7,731 nucleotides of DNA from Pseudobdellovibrionaceae bacterium (GCA_026712605.1 JAPORL010000107.1:1-7731); one strand, 5' to 3'; shown: positions 1 through 6,128, counted from the first letter of the stretch. Notes: generated by a model not told the origin, from the letters alone. Numbers and translations are program-made.

Positions 1-60
1 CGAACTCGTTTTTAGCTTTGTATCTTACAAGCTTTTAATCAAGAAACTTAAACATGTATA
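1..60 (+). repeat. Truncated end of the dispersed palindromic element (copy 1)
   Basis: The window opens with the last bases of the element core (cgaac at 1-5), then one arm and its outer flank. After the core the arm reads GTTTTTAGCTTTGTATCTTA, close to the arm of copy 2 read on the minus strand (GTTTTGAGCTTTGTATCTTA). The outer part, AAACTTAAACATGTATA, resembles the outer right flank of copy 2 (CACTTAAAACATGTATA). The rest of the core and the partner arm must lie left of the window. The core points in the same direction as in copy 3 and opposite to copy 2. The element lies about 110 bases beyond the 3' end of polA. Confidence 0.75.
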
Positions 61-149
61 TAAATATAAATAAACTTTAAAATTTCCGATATAGATTTTT
101 TTACAAAGCAATTAGTCTTACTTTGAACTATAGAAAAAAATATAAAAAA

Positions 150-170
150 GTTTATAATAGATTTCTATTT
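150..170 (-). terminator. Weak AT-only hairpin after polA
   Basis: Directly beyond the polA stop codon there is a short inverted repeat, AATAG/CTATT at 156-169 with a 4-base loop. On the transcribed (minus) strand it is followed by runs of T (CTTTTTTATATTTTTTT). The stem has only one G-C pair, so it would be a poor intrinsic terminator. Termination may instead depend on Rho or on the palindromic element at 1-60. The stretch 61-149 shows nothing else I can support. Confidence 0.2.
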
Positions 171-2771
171 TTAGCTGTGAGCAATAAACCAATTTTTACC
201 TGTAGCTAAATTCACTTTTAAAGGCACTTTTAAAACATCATTTTTTTCCATAATAGAAATAATCTCTTTAGTTTGTCTTTCCAGAGATTCTTCAGGCCCT
301 TCAAATAAAAGTTCATCATGAACTTGAGATAAGATAGGGATGGATAAGCTACTGTTTAACTCTATCATAGCTTTTTTTACTAAGTCACTAGCTGTTCCCT
401 GTAAAGGCGCATTGATGGCCGCCCGTTCTACATTAGCCCTAAATCGGGGATGCTTTAACTCTTCTTTATTAAAAAATCTTTTTCGTCCATATAGAGTTTT
501 GACATAATTTCTTTTTTGTATCTCTGTTTTTACGCTTTCAATATATTCTTTTATTTTTTTAAATTTTTTAAAATAGTTTTCTATAATTTGTTTCGCCTCT
601 GATCTCGAGATAGAAAGAGTCTCTGCTAAACCATAAACACCTTGACCATAAGCTATTCCAAAATTAACGGCTTTGCTTTTTCTTCGTAAATCTGAAGAAA
701 CTTCTTTTAGAGGAATATTAAATAATTCACTGGCTGTTATGGCATGAATATCTAGATCCTCTTCAAAGGCTTTTTGTAGATTTTTATCTCCTGTAATATG
801 GGCTAAAATTCTTAATTCCAGCTGAGAATAATCTGCGCTAATGAGTTGGCGACCCTTTTCTGATACAAAGGCTTTTCTAATCAATTGCCCTCTTTCTGTC
901 CGAATGGGAATATTTTGAAGATTGGGATTGACGCTAGAAAGTCTTCCTGTTGCTGTTACAGCTTGTTTAAACTCTGTATAAATACGACCTGTCGTATTAT
1001 TTCTTAAGTTTATTAAACTGTCTGTATAAGTGCTTTTCAATTTAAAAAGCTCTCTATGCTCTAATACTAGTGGAATAATAGGATGAAGCTTTTTTATTTT
1101 TACAAGCTCATGGCTATCTGTTGAATAACCCGTCTTTGTTTTTCTTCCTTTAGGGAGATTTAGTTTTTCAAATAAAATTTCAGCAAGCTGTTTGGGACTG
1201 GAAAGGTTAAACTCTTCTCCCGCTAGTTTTTGAATTTGAAACTCTAGCTCTTTAGTATCTTTTTCTAAAGTTTGAGATTGGGATGAAATTTCTTTTAAAT
1301 CAATACGAATACCGGTTTCTTCCATTTCATACAAGACAGAAATTAATATCAATTCAATTTCTTCATAAAGATTTAGCATGTCTTCTTGTTCTAATTGACT
1401 TACTAGCTTTTCTTTTAGTTTTTGCTCTTGATATAAAATTTGAGCTGGGTTTAAAAAATCAGTTTCTGGAATACTTAAATAAGAATAAAATAAGCTTCTT
1501 AAAGGAAGGCCTGGCTCTGAACTTAATAAATGCCCTGCCAAGATAGAATCCCATTCAGCAATCGGATTTTTTACTTTTAATATTTTCCAAAAAAATTTTA
1601 AATCATGTCCTGAATAGCGAACCCACTTATAATCTAAAAATTCTGCAAGGTCTTTTAATTGTTTTTTGTTTAATAGTGTCCAATTTTTTTTAAAAGAAAG
1701 ATAAAAATCCTTTTCATAGGATCCTATATTTATTTGAGCATAAGGCTCAAGATTTTTTTTAAACTCTTCTATAGATACTTCTTTGGCTTTTATTAAGATA
1801 TAGGCTTTTTTTTCAGATTTTTTAGCAGGCTTATTTGAGGCATCATCCTTCCAGCTTTCTTGAAAAGGTTTAGGAGATTCTGTTTTAATTGGAAAAAATT
1901 TTTTCAAAAAAGATTTAAAACTTAACTCTTCTAAGAATTTTTTAAGAGCTTGTTTATCCTCTTCAGAAAAGTCAGAAATATTTTGAAAATTTTTTTGAAA
2001 AAAATTTTTATCCCATTTTATATCTTCTTTTAACTTTACTAGCTGTTTTGATAAAAAGGCTTGTTCTTTATTTTTAATTAATTTTTCTTTTAATTTATCT
2101 TTGAGCTTATTTGTATTATTATAAATCTCTTCTAAACTTTTATAAGTTTTTAAAAGTTGAATAGCTCCCTTAGGGCCTATGCCTTTTACTCCGGGGATAT
2201 TATCGCTTGTATCTCCAGTAATAGCTAAAAAATCTTGCATTTGAGAAGGAGGAAGCCCCCATTTTTCCTCTATACCTTTTGGATCATAAATCACATCTTT
2301 CATGGTGTCATATAGAAAGGTATTATGATCTACAATTTGAGCGAAATCTTTATCACCACTTACAATATAGCTAGTCCAATTTTTAGTTTTAGCAAAAGAC
2401 ACAAGGGAGGCAATTAAATCATCAGCTTCAAAACCTTCTTGCTCCCAGCATGGAATCAGCAGTTTGTTCATCATAGTTTTAAGGTGGGGAACTTGGATTT
2501 CTAAATCTTCCGGCATTTCTGAGCGGTTGGCTTTATATTTTTGATAAAGCGTTTTTCTAAAGCTAGGTATTTTAGTGTCAAAACAACAGATCATATAGTC
2601 AGGATTTCTTTTTTGAATCAACTGATGAATCATTTTTAATGTTCCATAAAGAGCATTTGTGGCTAAGCCCTTATCGTTTGTCATTTTAGCTGAAATGGCA
2701 TAATAAGAACGAAAAAATAGAGAGCTTATATCTATTAAATAAACAGATTTATTTTCTGATTGCGAATTCAT
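171..2771 (-). CDS. polA: DNA polymerase I with an inactive-looking 3'-5' exonuclease domain
   Basis: Family A DNA polymerase of 866 aa (E. coli has 928) for gap filling, Okazaki-fragment maturation and excision repair in the cytoplasm. The N-terminal 5' nuclease, about residues 8-290, keeps its acidic metal ligands: D14, D65, the EADD cluster at 115-118, D140, D142, D187 and D190, with the helix-hairpin-helix GVKGIGPKGA near 194-203. The middle domain, about 320-480, lacks the DxE motif and the later acidic exonuclease residues. At GHDLKFFWK (388-396) the usual Asp position is Phe, so proofreading is probably lost, as in Taq and Bacillus Pol I. The polymerase domain is intact: motif A DYSQLELR (647-654), O-helix RRKSKAVNFGIAYG (696-709) and motif C QVHDE (816-820). 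The start ATG fits the family N-terminus (MNSQSENKSVYLIDISSLFF) and has only a weak AGG upstream. Palindromic element copies lie on both sides of the gene. Confidence 0.97.
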   Translation of the reverse strand: MNSQSENKSVYLIDISSLFFRSYYAISAKMTNDKGLATNALYGTLKMIHQLIQKRNPDYMICCFDTKIPSFRKTLYQKYKANRSEMPEDLEIQVPHLKTMMNKLLIPCWEQEGFEADDLIASLVSFAKTKNWTSYIVSGDKDFAQIVDHNTFLYDTMKDVIYDPKGIEEKWGLPPSQMQDFLAITGDTSDNIPGVKGIGPKGAIQLLKTYKSLEEIYNNTNKLKDKLKEKLIKNKEQAFLSKQLVKLKEDIKWDKNFFQKNFQNISDFSEEDKQALKKFLEELSFKSFLKKFFPIKTESPKPFQESWKDDASNKPAKKSEKKAYILIKAKEVSIEEFKKNLEPYAQINIGSYEKDFYLSFKKNWTLLNKKQLKDLAEFLDYKWVRYSGHDLKFFWKILKVKNPIAEWDSILAGHLLSSEPGLPLRSLFYSYLSIPETDFLNPAQILYQEQKLKEKLVSQLEQEDMLNLYEEIELILISVLYEMEETGIRIDLKEISSQSQTLEKDTKELEFQIQKLAGEEFNLSSPKQLAEILFEKLNLPKGRKTKTGYSTDSHELVKIKKLHPIIPLVLEHRELFKLKSTYTDSLINLRNNTTGRIYTEFKQAVTATGRLSSVNPNLQNIPIRTERGQLIRKAFVSEKGRQLISADYSQLELRILAHITGDKNLQKAFEEDLDIHAITASELFNIPLKEVSSDLRRKSKAVNFGIAYGQGVYGLAETLSISRSEAKQIIENYFKKFKKIKEYIESVKTEIQKRNYVKTLYGRKRFFNKEELKHPRFRANVERAAINAPLQGTASDLVKKAMIELNSSLSIPILSQVHDELLFEGPEESLERQTKEIISIMEKNDVLKVPLKVNLATGKNWFIAHS

Positions 2772-2774
2772 TAG

Positions 2775-2791
2775 CCTAAGATTATCAAAAA
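2775..2791 (-). promoter_or_regulatory. Possible -10 box and weak RBS of polA
   Basis: On the minus strand the start codon is preceded by GATAATcttaggctaATG. GATAAT matches five of six bases of a sigma-70 -10 box and lies only 9 bases from the ATG. AGG, 4 bases before the ATG, is the only Shine-Dalgarno-like sequence. No good -35 lies at the usual distance: TTGAAA is only 14 bases upstream. In AT-rich DNA such a match can arise by chance. If it is used, the mRNA would have almost no leader. Confidence 0.25.
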
Positions 2792-2820
2792 GATTTTAAG
2801 TTTCAATATTTTTGAGCCTT

Positions 2821-3000
2821 ATTTATATATTGATGTTAAATTTTTTGGTTAAAAGTTTAATAAGATACAAAGCTCAAAACGGGTTCGGATTTGAACACAT
2901 AGCGACTGAAGGTCGCTTTGTGTCCAACCGCATGTCTGAGTTTTTTAGCTTTATATCTTATAAGCTTTTCATAAAGACACTTAAAACATGTATAAATGAA
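2821..3000 (-). repeat. Palindromic intergenic element, copy 2 (complete)
   Basis: About 180 bases of imperfect inverted repeat fill most of the gap between the recombinase gene and polA. The inner arms are 2851-2879 and 2941-2969, reading AAAAGTTTAATAAGATAC... and, reverse-complemented, AAAAGCTTATAAGATAT...; they pair over about 29 bases with three mismatches and one bulge. Weaker outer pairing joins 2821-2850 with 2970-3000. The tip between the arms is the 56-base core at 2883-2938. Transcribed from either strand it could fold into one long rod with a branched tip. It lies downstream of the recombinase gene and upstream of polA, so it could act as a terminator, a processing site or part of the polA leader. 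Short ORFs through this region follow the palindrome and are not credible genes. Confidence 0.85.
2883..2938 (-). repeat. Conserved 56-base core of copy 2
   Basis: Read on the minus strand, this core is identical at 49 of 56 positions to plus-strand bases 5759-5814. It begins CAGACATGCG, then has a hairpin with arms CACAAAGCGAC and GTCGCTATGTG around the loop CTTCA, and ends GTTCAAATCCGAAC, which forms a GTTC/GAAC mini-hairpin. The stem contains one A-A mismatch, at the same position where copy 3 has A-G. Differences between copies cluster in the loop, at this mismatch and in the linker before the stem. Confidence 0.85.
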
Positions 3001-3045
3001 TTTTAAAAATAGGAACTTATTTTTCTGAGAGAAGACTAAGCAAAG

Positions 3046-3074
3046 TTTTAAAAGAAGGATAAATTTTCTTAAAA
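3046..3074 (-). terminator. AT-rich hairpin just after the recombinase stop codon
   Basis: TTTTAA..GAA at 3046-3056 is complementary to TTCTTAAAA at 3066-3074, giving a 9-bp stem with a two-base bulge and a 9-base loop. It starts one base beyond the recombinase stop codon. There is no clean T-run after it on the minus strand and only one G-C pair, so its value as a terminator is doubtful. Confidence 0.22.
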
Positions 3075-3947
3075 TCAAATAGTATCTTTTATTTGAGATA
3101 AAGGATGATACTTTTTAATAGCTGATTTGAGTTGTTTAGAGTTAACTGAAGTGTAAATTTGCGTTGTTTGGATATTAGAATGTCCTAAGAGCTTTTGAAT
3201 AGTCCTTAAATCGGCCCCTCTTTCTAATAAGCTTGTAGCACAGCCATGCCTAAAAGAGTGAGGATTTTTTATTGTGTCAAATCCCGCTTTAAGTGACCAT
3301 TTTTTTAGCCATCGCCATATATCTACACGAGAAGGGCGATTACCCTTATTATTAAAAATTAAACAGGATTTACTTCTTTTTCCTAAAAGAGGTCTTGATT
3401 TTTTTAAATAGATGAGTAGCAGGTTATAAAGCTTTATAGGTAAAGGCAATAGGCGTTGTTTATTTCCTTTTCCAATGACACTAATCCATGCCTCTGTTTC
3501 ATTAAAATCTTTTATATTTAAATTGATAAGCTCACTGACACGACAACCTAAGCCATATAAAAAAGATAGTACTAATTCATTTCTTAAAGATAAATGTTTG
3601 GAATCTTCTTTGCAAGCCCGCCATAAAGCTTTAAAGTCGTTTAAATTGATAAACTTAGGAATTTTTTTGTTAATTTTAGGAAAAGTTAAATGTTTTATTT
3701 CTACACAGCGTTTCCCTTTTTTTTGTAAAAAACGAAAATAAGAGCGAAGGCAACTAATGATTCTAGCTTGTGTTCGGGCGCTAAGATTTTTTTTATCTAA
3801 AAATTCATAAAATTTTTGGATATTTTTAGTTTTTCTTTTAGAAAAGCTTTTGTAATAACTTAAATCTTTTTTATAAGCTGAAATAGTATGAGAAGAATAA
3901 CTTTTGTTAAACTGTAAGTCTCTTAAAAACTCTTCATAAAAAAGCAT
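3075..3947 (-). CDS. xerC/xerD-like: Tyrosine recombinase of the XerC/XerD family
   Basis: A 290-aa site-specific recombinase, close to the usual 295-300 aa of XerC and XerD, which resolve chromosome dimers at dif. Residues 1-85 are the SAM-like core-binding domain (SSHTISAYKKDL at 18-29). The catalytic domain shows every expected residue: R136 in GCRVSEL, K160 in GKGNKQR, H230 and R233 in HSFRHGCAT, H256 in LLGHSNIQTTQ, and nucleophile Y265 in QIYTSV. The C-terminus, KKYHPLSQIKD, resembles the Xer tail that contacts the partner subunit. The ATG is fixed by an in-frame TGA two codons upstream. There is no Shine-Dalgarno sequence, and the gene begins 11 bases after the lipoprotein stop, so translation may be coupled. 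I cannot tell XerC from XerD, or a single-Xer system, or a phage-type integrase recruited from this family. The neighbouring palindromic element (2821-3000) has no proven link to it. Confidence 0.92.
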   Translation of the reverse strand: MLFYEEFLRDLQFNKSYSSHTISAYKKDLSYYKSFSKRKTKNIQKFYEFLDKKNLSARTQARIISCLRSYFRFLQKKGKRCVEIKHLTFPKINKKIPKFINLNDFKALWRACKEDSKHLSLRNELVLSFLYGLGCRVSELINLNIKDFNETEAWISVIGKGNKQRLLPLPIKLYNLLLIYLKKSRPLLGKRSKSCLIFNNKGNRPSRVDIWRWLKKWSLKAGFDTIKNPHSFRHGCATSLLERGADLRTIQKLLGHSNIQTTQIYTSVNSKQLKSAIKKYHPLSQIKDTI

Positions 3948-3958
3948 AAATCAGTAAC

Positions 3959-4570
3959 TTAATCACAAATAAAACTGAGTTTGCAATTAGCATTAGGAAC
4001 TAAAGCAGAGGAGCTATTAACTAGAAGACTGACAAAAGTTTTTGTTGCGCCATAATAGATATTAAAATCTCCAGAAATTAATATCCTGTTTTGATAAGAA
4101 TGGACTCCAGAATAAATAGAAGAGCCTGGAACATGAGGCGATATAACATTCGGGTTTACAACATTAGGGCCTATAACACCAGTTGAATAAGGATTTGGAA
4201 GTAAATTATTGCTTGTTCCAATAATAGTATTTTCTCCTATGCAGGAGAAAGTTTTATTAAGATCAACTCTTACAGTTGCTCTACAGGAAAAAGAAACAGG
4301 ACCTGTAAAACCGCAGACACTTCCATTATTAACAGTTCCTGATATAGATACTTCAGCGCCTACAGGGAGATCATCCGCATTAATATAGGTATTGCCAGTA
4401 GATGTTGAAGCATCAATTTTTAAAGAGCCAGCGCTACATACTTTTGTGTAGACTGTCACATTCTGGGCTAAACCTGAAGAAACTTCTTTTTCTTTGTTAA
4501 GAATGTTGTCGCAAGAAATTAAAAAAATAAAGTTAATTAATAGAATAATTTTGAAAAATATTTTTAACAT
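3959..4570 (-). CDS. Small cysteine-rich lipoprotein of unknown function
   Basis: I do not recognise this 203-aa protein. Residues 1-19 are a typical lipoprotein signal peptide (MLKIFFKIILLINFIFLIS), followed by the lipobox cysteine in LISC (C20) and DN, so it should be lipid-anchored. Under the E. coli sorting rule Asp after the Cys favours the inner membrane, but the rule may not hold here. Six further cysteines (45, 86, 96, 110, 196, 202) could form three disulfides. Residues 35-115 look beta-rich (VTVYTKVC, EVSISGTV, ATVRVDL). Residues 125-150 are rich in Pro, Asn, Gly and Val (GVIGPNVVNPNVISPHVPG). The protein ends only one residue after its last cysteine. It has the best ribosome-binding site in the window and lies 18 bases after the 319-aa gene and 11 before the recombinase gene, which suggests co-transcription. 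Confidence 0.8.
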   Translation of the reverse strand: MLKIFFKIILLINFIFLISCDNILNKEKEVSSGLAQNVTVYTKVCSAGSLKIDASTSTGNTYINADDLPVGAEVSISGTVNNGSVCGFTGPVSFSCRATVRVDLNKTFSCIGENTIIGTSNNLLPNPYSTGVIGPNVVNPNVISPHVPGSSIYSGVHSYQNRILISGDFNIYYGATKTFVSLLVNSSSALVPNANCKLSFICD

Positions 4571-4576
4571 AGATAA

Positions 4577-4582
4577 CTCCTT
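4577..4582 (-). promoter_or_regulatory. Strong Shine-Dalgarno of the lipoprotein gene
   Basis: The minus strand reads AAGGAGttatctATG, a canonical AAGGAG six bases before the start. It lies inside the 18-base gap after the preceding stop codon. It is the only clear Shine-Dalgarno sequence seen among the five genes here, and it supports ATG 4570 as the start. Confidence 0.75.
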
Positions 4583-4588
4583 TTGATT

Positions 4589-5548
4589 TTATTTAATGTC
4601 TTCTATAGAGTCATTAAAAGCTTCTTCTATATCAAGTCCCCAAAATTCTCCTAATTCTGAAAAACATCTATAGTCATCAGCTGTAATATCGATATCTTTA
4701 AATGAGGCTCTGACATCTAAAGCACCTTCTGGACGGCAATTAAAAGGTCCATAGGTTAACAGCCAACATCTATCAGGTCTTCTAGTTGGAGGAGTGTGAG
4801 CGTTTCTTACATAAGTTCCTGAAGAAAAACAAGAGCCTTCTCTACTTCTAGTGTCCTCAAGAGTAGCAATTCTAAACATTTTGTAATAGATTTTACCAGC
4901 TCCTATGTAAGTTTCTTCTCCATCTTCAATATCTCTAATTCTAACATCTTCTAGTTTTAAGATAAGAGCGCTATGCTCATCTTCAAAGATGGCATGAAAT
5001 TCTTTATCTACTTTACCATTTCTATCTCCTCTCCAGGATCCACGACTCCATTTATTGTATCGGTTGTCACTGGAAGAAAAACCAGATTTAAACCCTTTAA
5101 AAGTGAAAATTCGGCTGTTTGTTTGAAGAGCTAAATCTAAAGTTCCTCTATATAAAGAGCCTTGTTGATGACTCATATCCAGATAAAGCCTAGCACATAC
5201 TTCCTCAAAATTTTCAGAAGCTCCAAATCTAAAGTCTTGTAAGCTGGATGTATTAAACTCAAAATTAGCCTGAGCTTTATTAGATAGATCTCTCAACTGA
5301 CTTCTACTGCATCCATCATCAATTTCTCTTGGAAGACGATTGTCAATTTCATCTTGATCTTCAAAATAATCATCTGGGTAATAGTTATCATTTGTATCAT
5401 TACCTGAATAGGGACCAGGATTTTGATCTAAAGGAAGAGAGTCCCTACCAACTGGAAACTGTTGTGTAGCGCATTGATAACCACTGAGGCTTATAGCAAC
5501 AAAAGCGAGTAAAAATAAAAACAAACTGGGTAGCTTTTTATAAGCCAT
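4589..5548 (-). CDS. Exported cysteine-containing protein of unknown function
   Basis: I do not recognise this 319-aa protein. Residues 1-25 form a signal sequence: KK at 4-5, hydrophobic LFLFLLAFVAISLSG at 9-23. C26 in SGYQC could be a lipidation site, but Gln before the Cys is not canonical, so cleavage by signal peptidase I is also possible. Residues 40-78 are a low-complexity linker rich in Asp, Asn, Tyr, Pro and Glu. The rest looks like one folded domain with cysteines at 80, 118, 240, 261, 271 and 295, six in all, consistent with disulfides outside the cytoplasm. It is acidic and has about twice as many Arg as Lys (25 to 13), the reverse of the Lys-rich recombinase and polymerase nearby. 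It is the first gene of the apparent three-gene operon. No strong Shine-Dalgarno precedes the ATG. Confidence 0.8.
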   Translation of the reverse strand: MAYKKLPSLFLFLLAFVAISLSGYQCATQQFPVGRDSLPLDQNPGPYSGNDTNDNYYPDDYFEDQDEIDNRLPREIDDGCSRSQLRDLSNKAQANFEFNTSSLQDFRFGASENFEEVCARLYLDMSHQQGSLYRGTLDLALQTNSRIFTFKGFKSGFSSSDNRYNKWSRGSWRGDRNGKVDKEFHAIFEDEHSALILKLEDVRIRDIEDGEETYIGAGKIYYKMFRIATLEDTRSREGSCFSSGTYVRNAHTPPTRRPDRCWLLTYGPFNCRPEGALDVRASFKDIDITADDYRCFSELGEFWGLDIEEAFNDSIEDIK

Positions 5549-5582
5549 AGACTTAGTTTAACAAAAATATAGAAAAAGTCTA
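5549..5582 (-). promoter_or_regulatory. Possible promoter and inverted repeat before the 319-aa gene
   Basis: On the minus strand TAGACT (5577-5582) and TAAACT (5555-5560) are spaced by 16 bases and each matches the sigma-70 -35 or -10 hexamer at four of six positions. TAAACT ends six bases before the ATG. The same stretch is bounded by a 6-bp inverted repeat, AGACTT at 5549-5554 and AAGTCT at 5576-5581, which could be an operator or a short hairpin. All parts are weak on their own. Confidence 0.25.
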
Positions 5583-5614
5583 AAAAAACTATTTTAAGAA
5601 GATTAAAATATCAG

Positions 5615-5643
5615 AATTAGGAATAAAGTCTTGTTTTTTTAGC
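5615..5643 (+). repeat. Direct repeat L, first unit
   Basis: AATTAGGAATAAAGTCTTG followed by seven T and AGC. It matches 6073-6097 apart from one inserted A, one C/T change and a longer T-run. It is followed, after copy 3, by TGGCTTATTTAA at 5920-5931. Confidence 0.6.
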
Positions 5644-5680
5644 TTTAATGTTTAAATTGAATATATTTGCTTTTTTATAG

Positions 5681-5900
5681 TTTTAAAAAGGGAAATTATA
5701 TATATAACTTTCCAAAGTTATTAATCTGTCTAAAGGCAATAAAAAAGCTGAAAAATTTCAGACATGCGTTTTGCCACAAAGCGACCTATGGTCGCTGTGT
5801 GTTCAAATCCGAACTTATTTTGAGGCTTTTTTATTGCCTTTAGAAGAGATAGAATAAATTTAATCTTTTCTGGAAAGTTATGTATATAATTCCTTTAAAA
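5681..5900 (+). repeat. Palindromic intergenic element, copy 3 (complete)
   Basis: A nested inverted repeat of about 220 bases. The inner arms, TCTAAAGGCAATAAAAAAGC (5729-5748) and GCTTTTTTATTGCCTTTAGA (5825-5844), pair perfectly over 20 bp. The outer arms at 5681-5714 and 5871-5900 pair over 29 of 30 positions with two 2-base bulges (ATAACTTTCCA facing TGGAAAGTTAT). Between inner and outer arms are unequal, poorly paired segments of 14 and 26 bases. The tip (5749-5824) begins with the small hairpin TGAAAAATTTCA and then holds the 56-base core shared with copy 2. The arms are unlike those of copies 1 and 2 except near the core. It lies between two divergent genes, away from any annotated 3' end, so a simple terminator role does not explain it. 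Confidence 0.88.
5759..5814 (+). repeat. Conserved 56-base core of copy 3
   Basis: It begins CAGACATGCG, then has a hairpin with arms CACAAAGCGACC and GGTCGCTGTGTG around the loop TAT (12 positions, one A-G mismatch), and ends GTTCAAATCCGAAC with a GTTC/GAAC mini-hairpin. Seven differences from copy 2 lie in the linker (three), the loop (three) and the unpaired stem position (one). The core is markedly richer in G+C than its surroundings. Confidence 0.87.
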
Positions 5901-5919
5901 AGCAATTTTTTTTAAGTAT

Positions 5920-5931
5920 TGGCTTATTTAA
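5920..5931 (+). repeat. Direct repeat R, first unit
   Basis: TGGCTTATTTAA, an exact 12-base match to 6145-6156. With repeat L it brackets copy 3 in the same order in which the second pair brackets a small hairpin. Confidence 0.5.
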
Positions 5932-5984
5932 TGCTTTTGATTATTTTAACTCAATAATCTGCCTAATTTATTAGTTTGAAATAA

Positions 5985-6064
5985 AACATTCCTCTGGAAA
6001 GGGGAAATTTTTTCAGCTTATCTAAAGATTCCCGCTTTTATGATAAGGACTGGAAGTACTGAAA
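5985..6064 (+). other. Hairpin cluster, possible structured RNA or ftsH leader
   Basis: Three potential stems lie close together. ATTCCTC pairs with GGGGAAAT near 5987-6009 with one bulge. TTTCAG (6011-6016) pairs with CTGAAA (6059-6064). Inside that is a hairpin at 6017-6047: CTTATC pairs with GATAAG, continued by TAAAG with CTTTTA through single-base bulges, around the loop ATTCCCG. It matches no riboswitch or RNA family I know. The transcribed strand is unknown. Confidence 0.35.
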
Positions 6065-6072
6065 TGATTTTT

Positions 6073-6097
6073 AATTAGGATAAAGTTTTGTTTTAGC
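6073..6097 (+). repeat. Direct repeat L, second unit
   Basis: AATTAGGATAAAGTTTTG followed by TTTTAGC; it corresponds to 5615-5643. It is followed at once by the hairpin at 6098-6128 and then by the second TGGCTTATTTAA. Confidence 0.6.
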
Positions 6098-6128
6098 GAG
6101 ATGAGTTTTTTTGGATAAAACTAATCTC
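6098..6128 (+). other. Small hairpin between direct repeats
   Basis: GAGATGAGTTTT pairs with AAAACTAATCTC (12 positions, one G-A mismatch) around the loop TTTGGAT, followed by a short T-run (CATTTTTATA). It has the look of a weak intrinsic terminator reading towards ftsH, but no gene lies upstream on this strand. It could end a small RNA or act as an attenuator if transcription starts further left. Confidence 0.35.

Noticed and set aside
1283..1546. Plus-strand ORF inside polA
   Set aside because: It lies wholly within the conserved polA coding sequence on the other strand and shows no protein features.
2814..2841. dif-like site for the adjacent recombinase
   Set aside because: ATGTTAAAT matches the XerD half of E. 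coli dif, but the XerC half and the spacer do not match and there is no partial dyad. A nine-base AT-rich match is weak, and it lies in the outer arm of the palindromic element.
2883..2938. Integron attC site
   Set aside because: GTCCAAC fits the RYYYAAC core, but the matching GTTRRRY is missing at the other end, copy 3 lacks the motif, and the recombinase shows no integron-integrase insertion.
2812..3078. Small ORFs on both strands across copy 2
   Set aside because: They follow the palindrome, overlap the end of the recombinase gene, and their peptides (Lys- and Phe-rich) resemble no protein; they are by-products of the repeat.
3475..3741. Plus-strand ORF inside the recombinase gene
   Set aside because: Antisense to the catalytic domain coding region; no start signals or family features.
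5759..5830. tRNA gene
   Set aside because: Only the T-loop motif fits. There is no acceptor stem, D arm or anticodon arm at the right spacing.
5681..5900. Insertion sequence or CRISPR array
   Set aside because: There is no transposase ORF and no regular direct repeats with spacers; the inverted repeats enclose only a short non-coding core.
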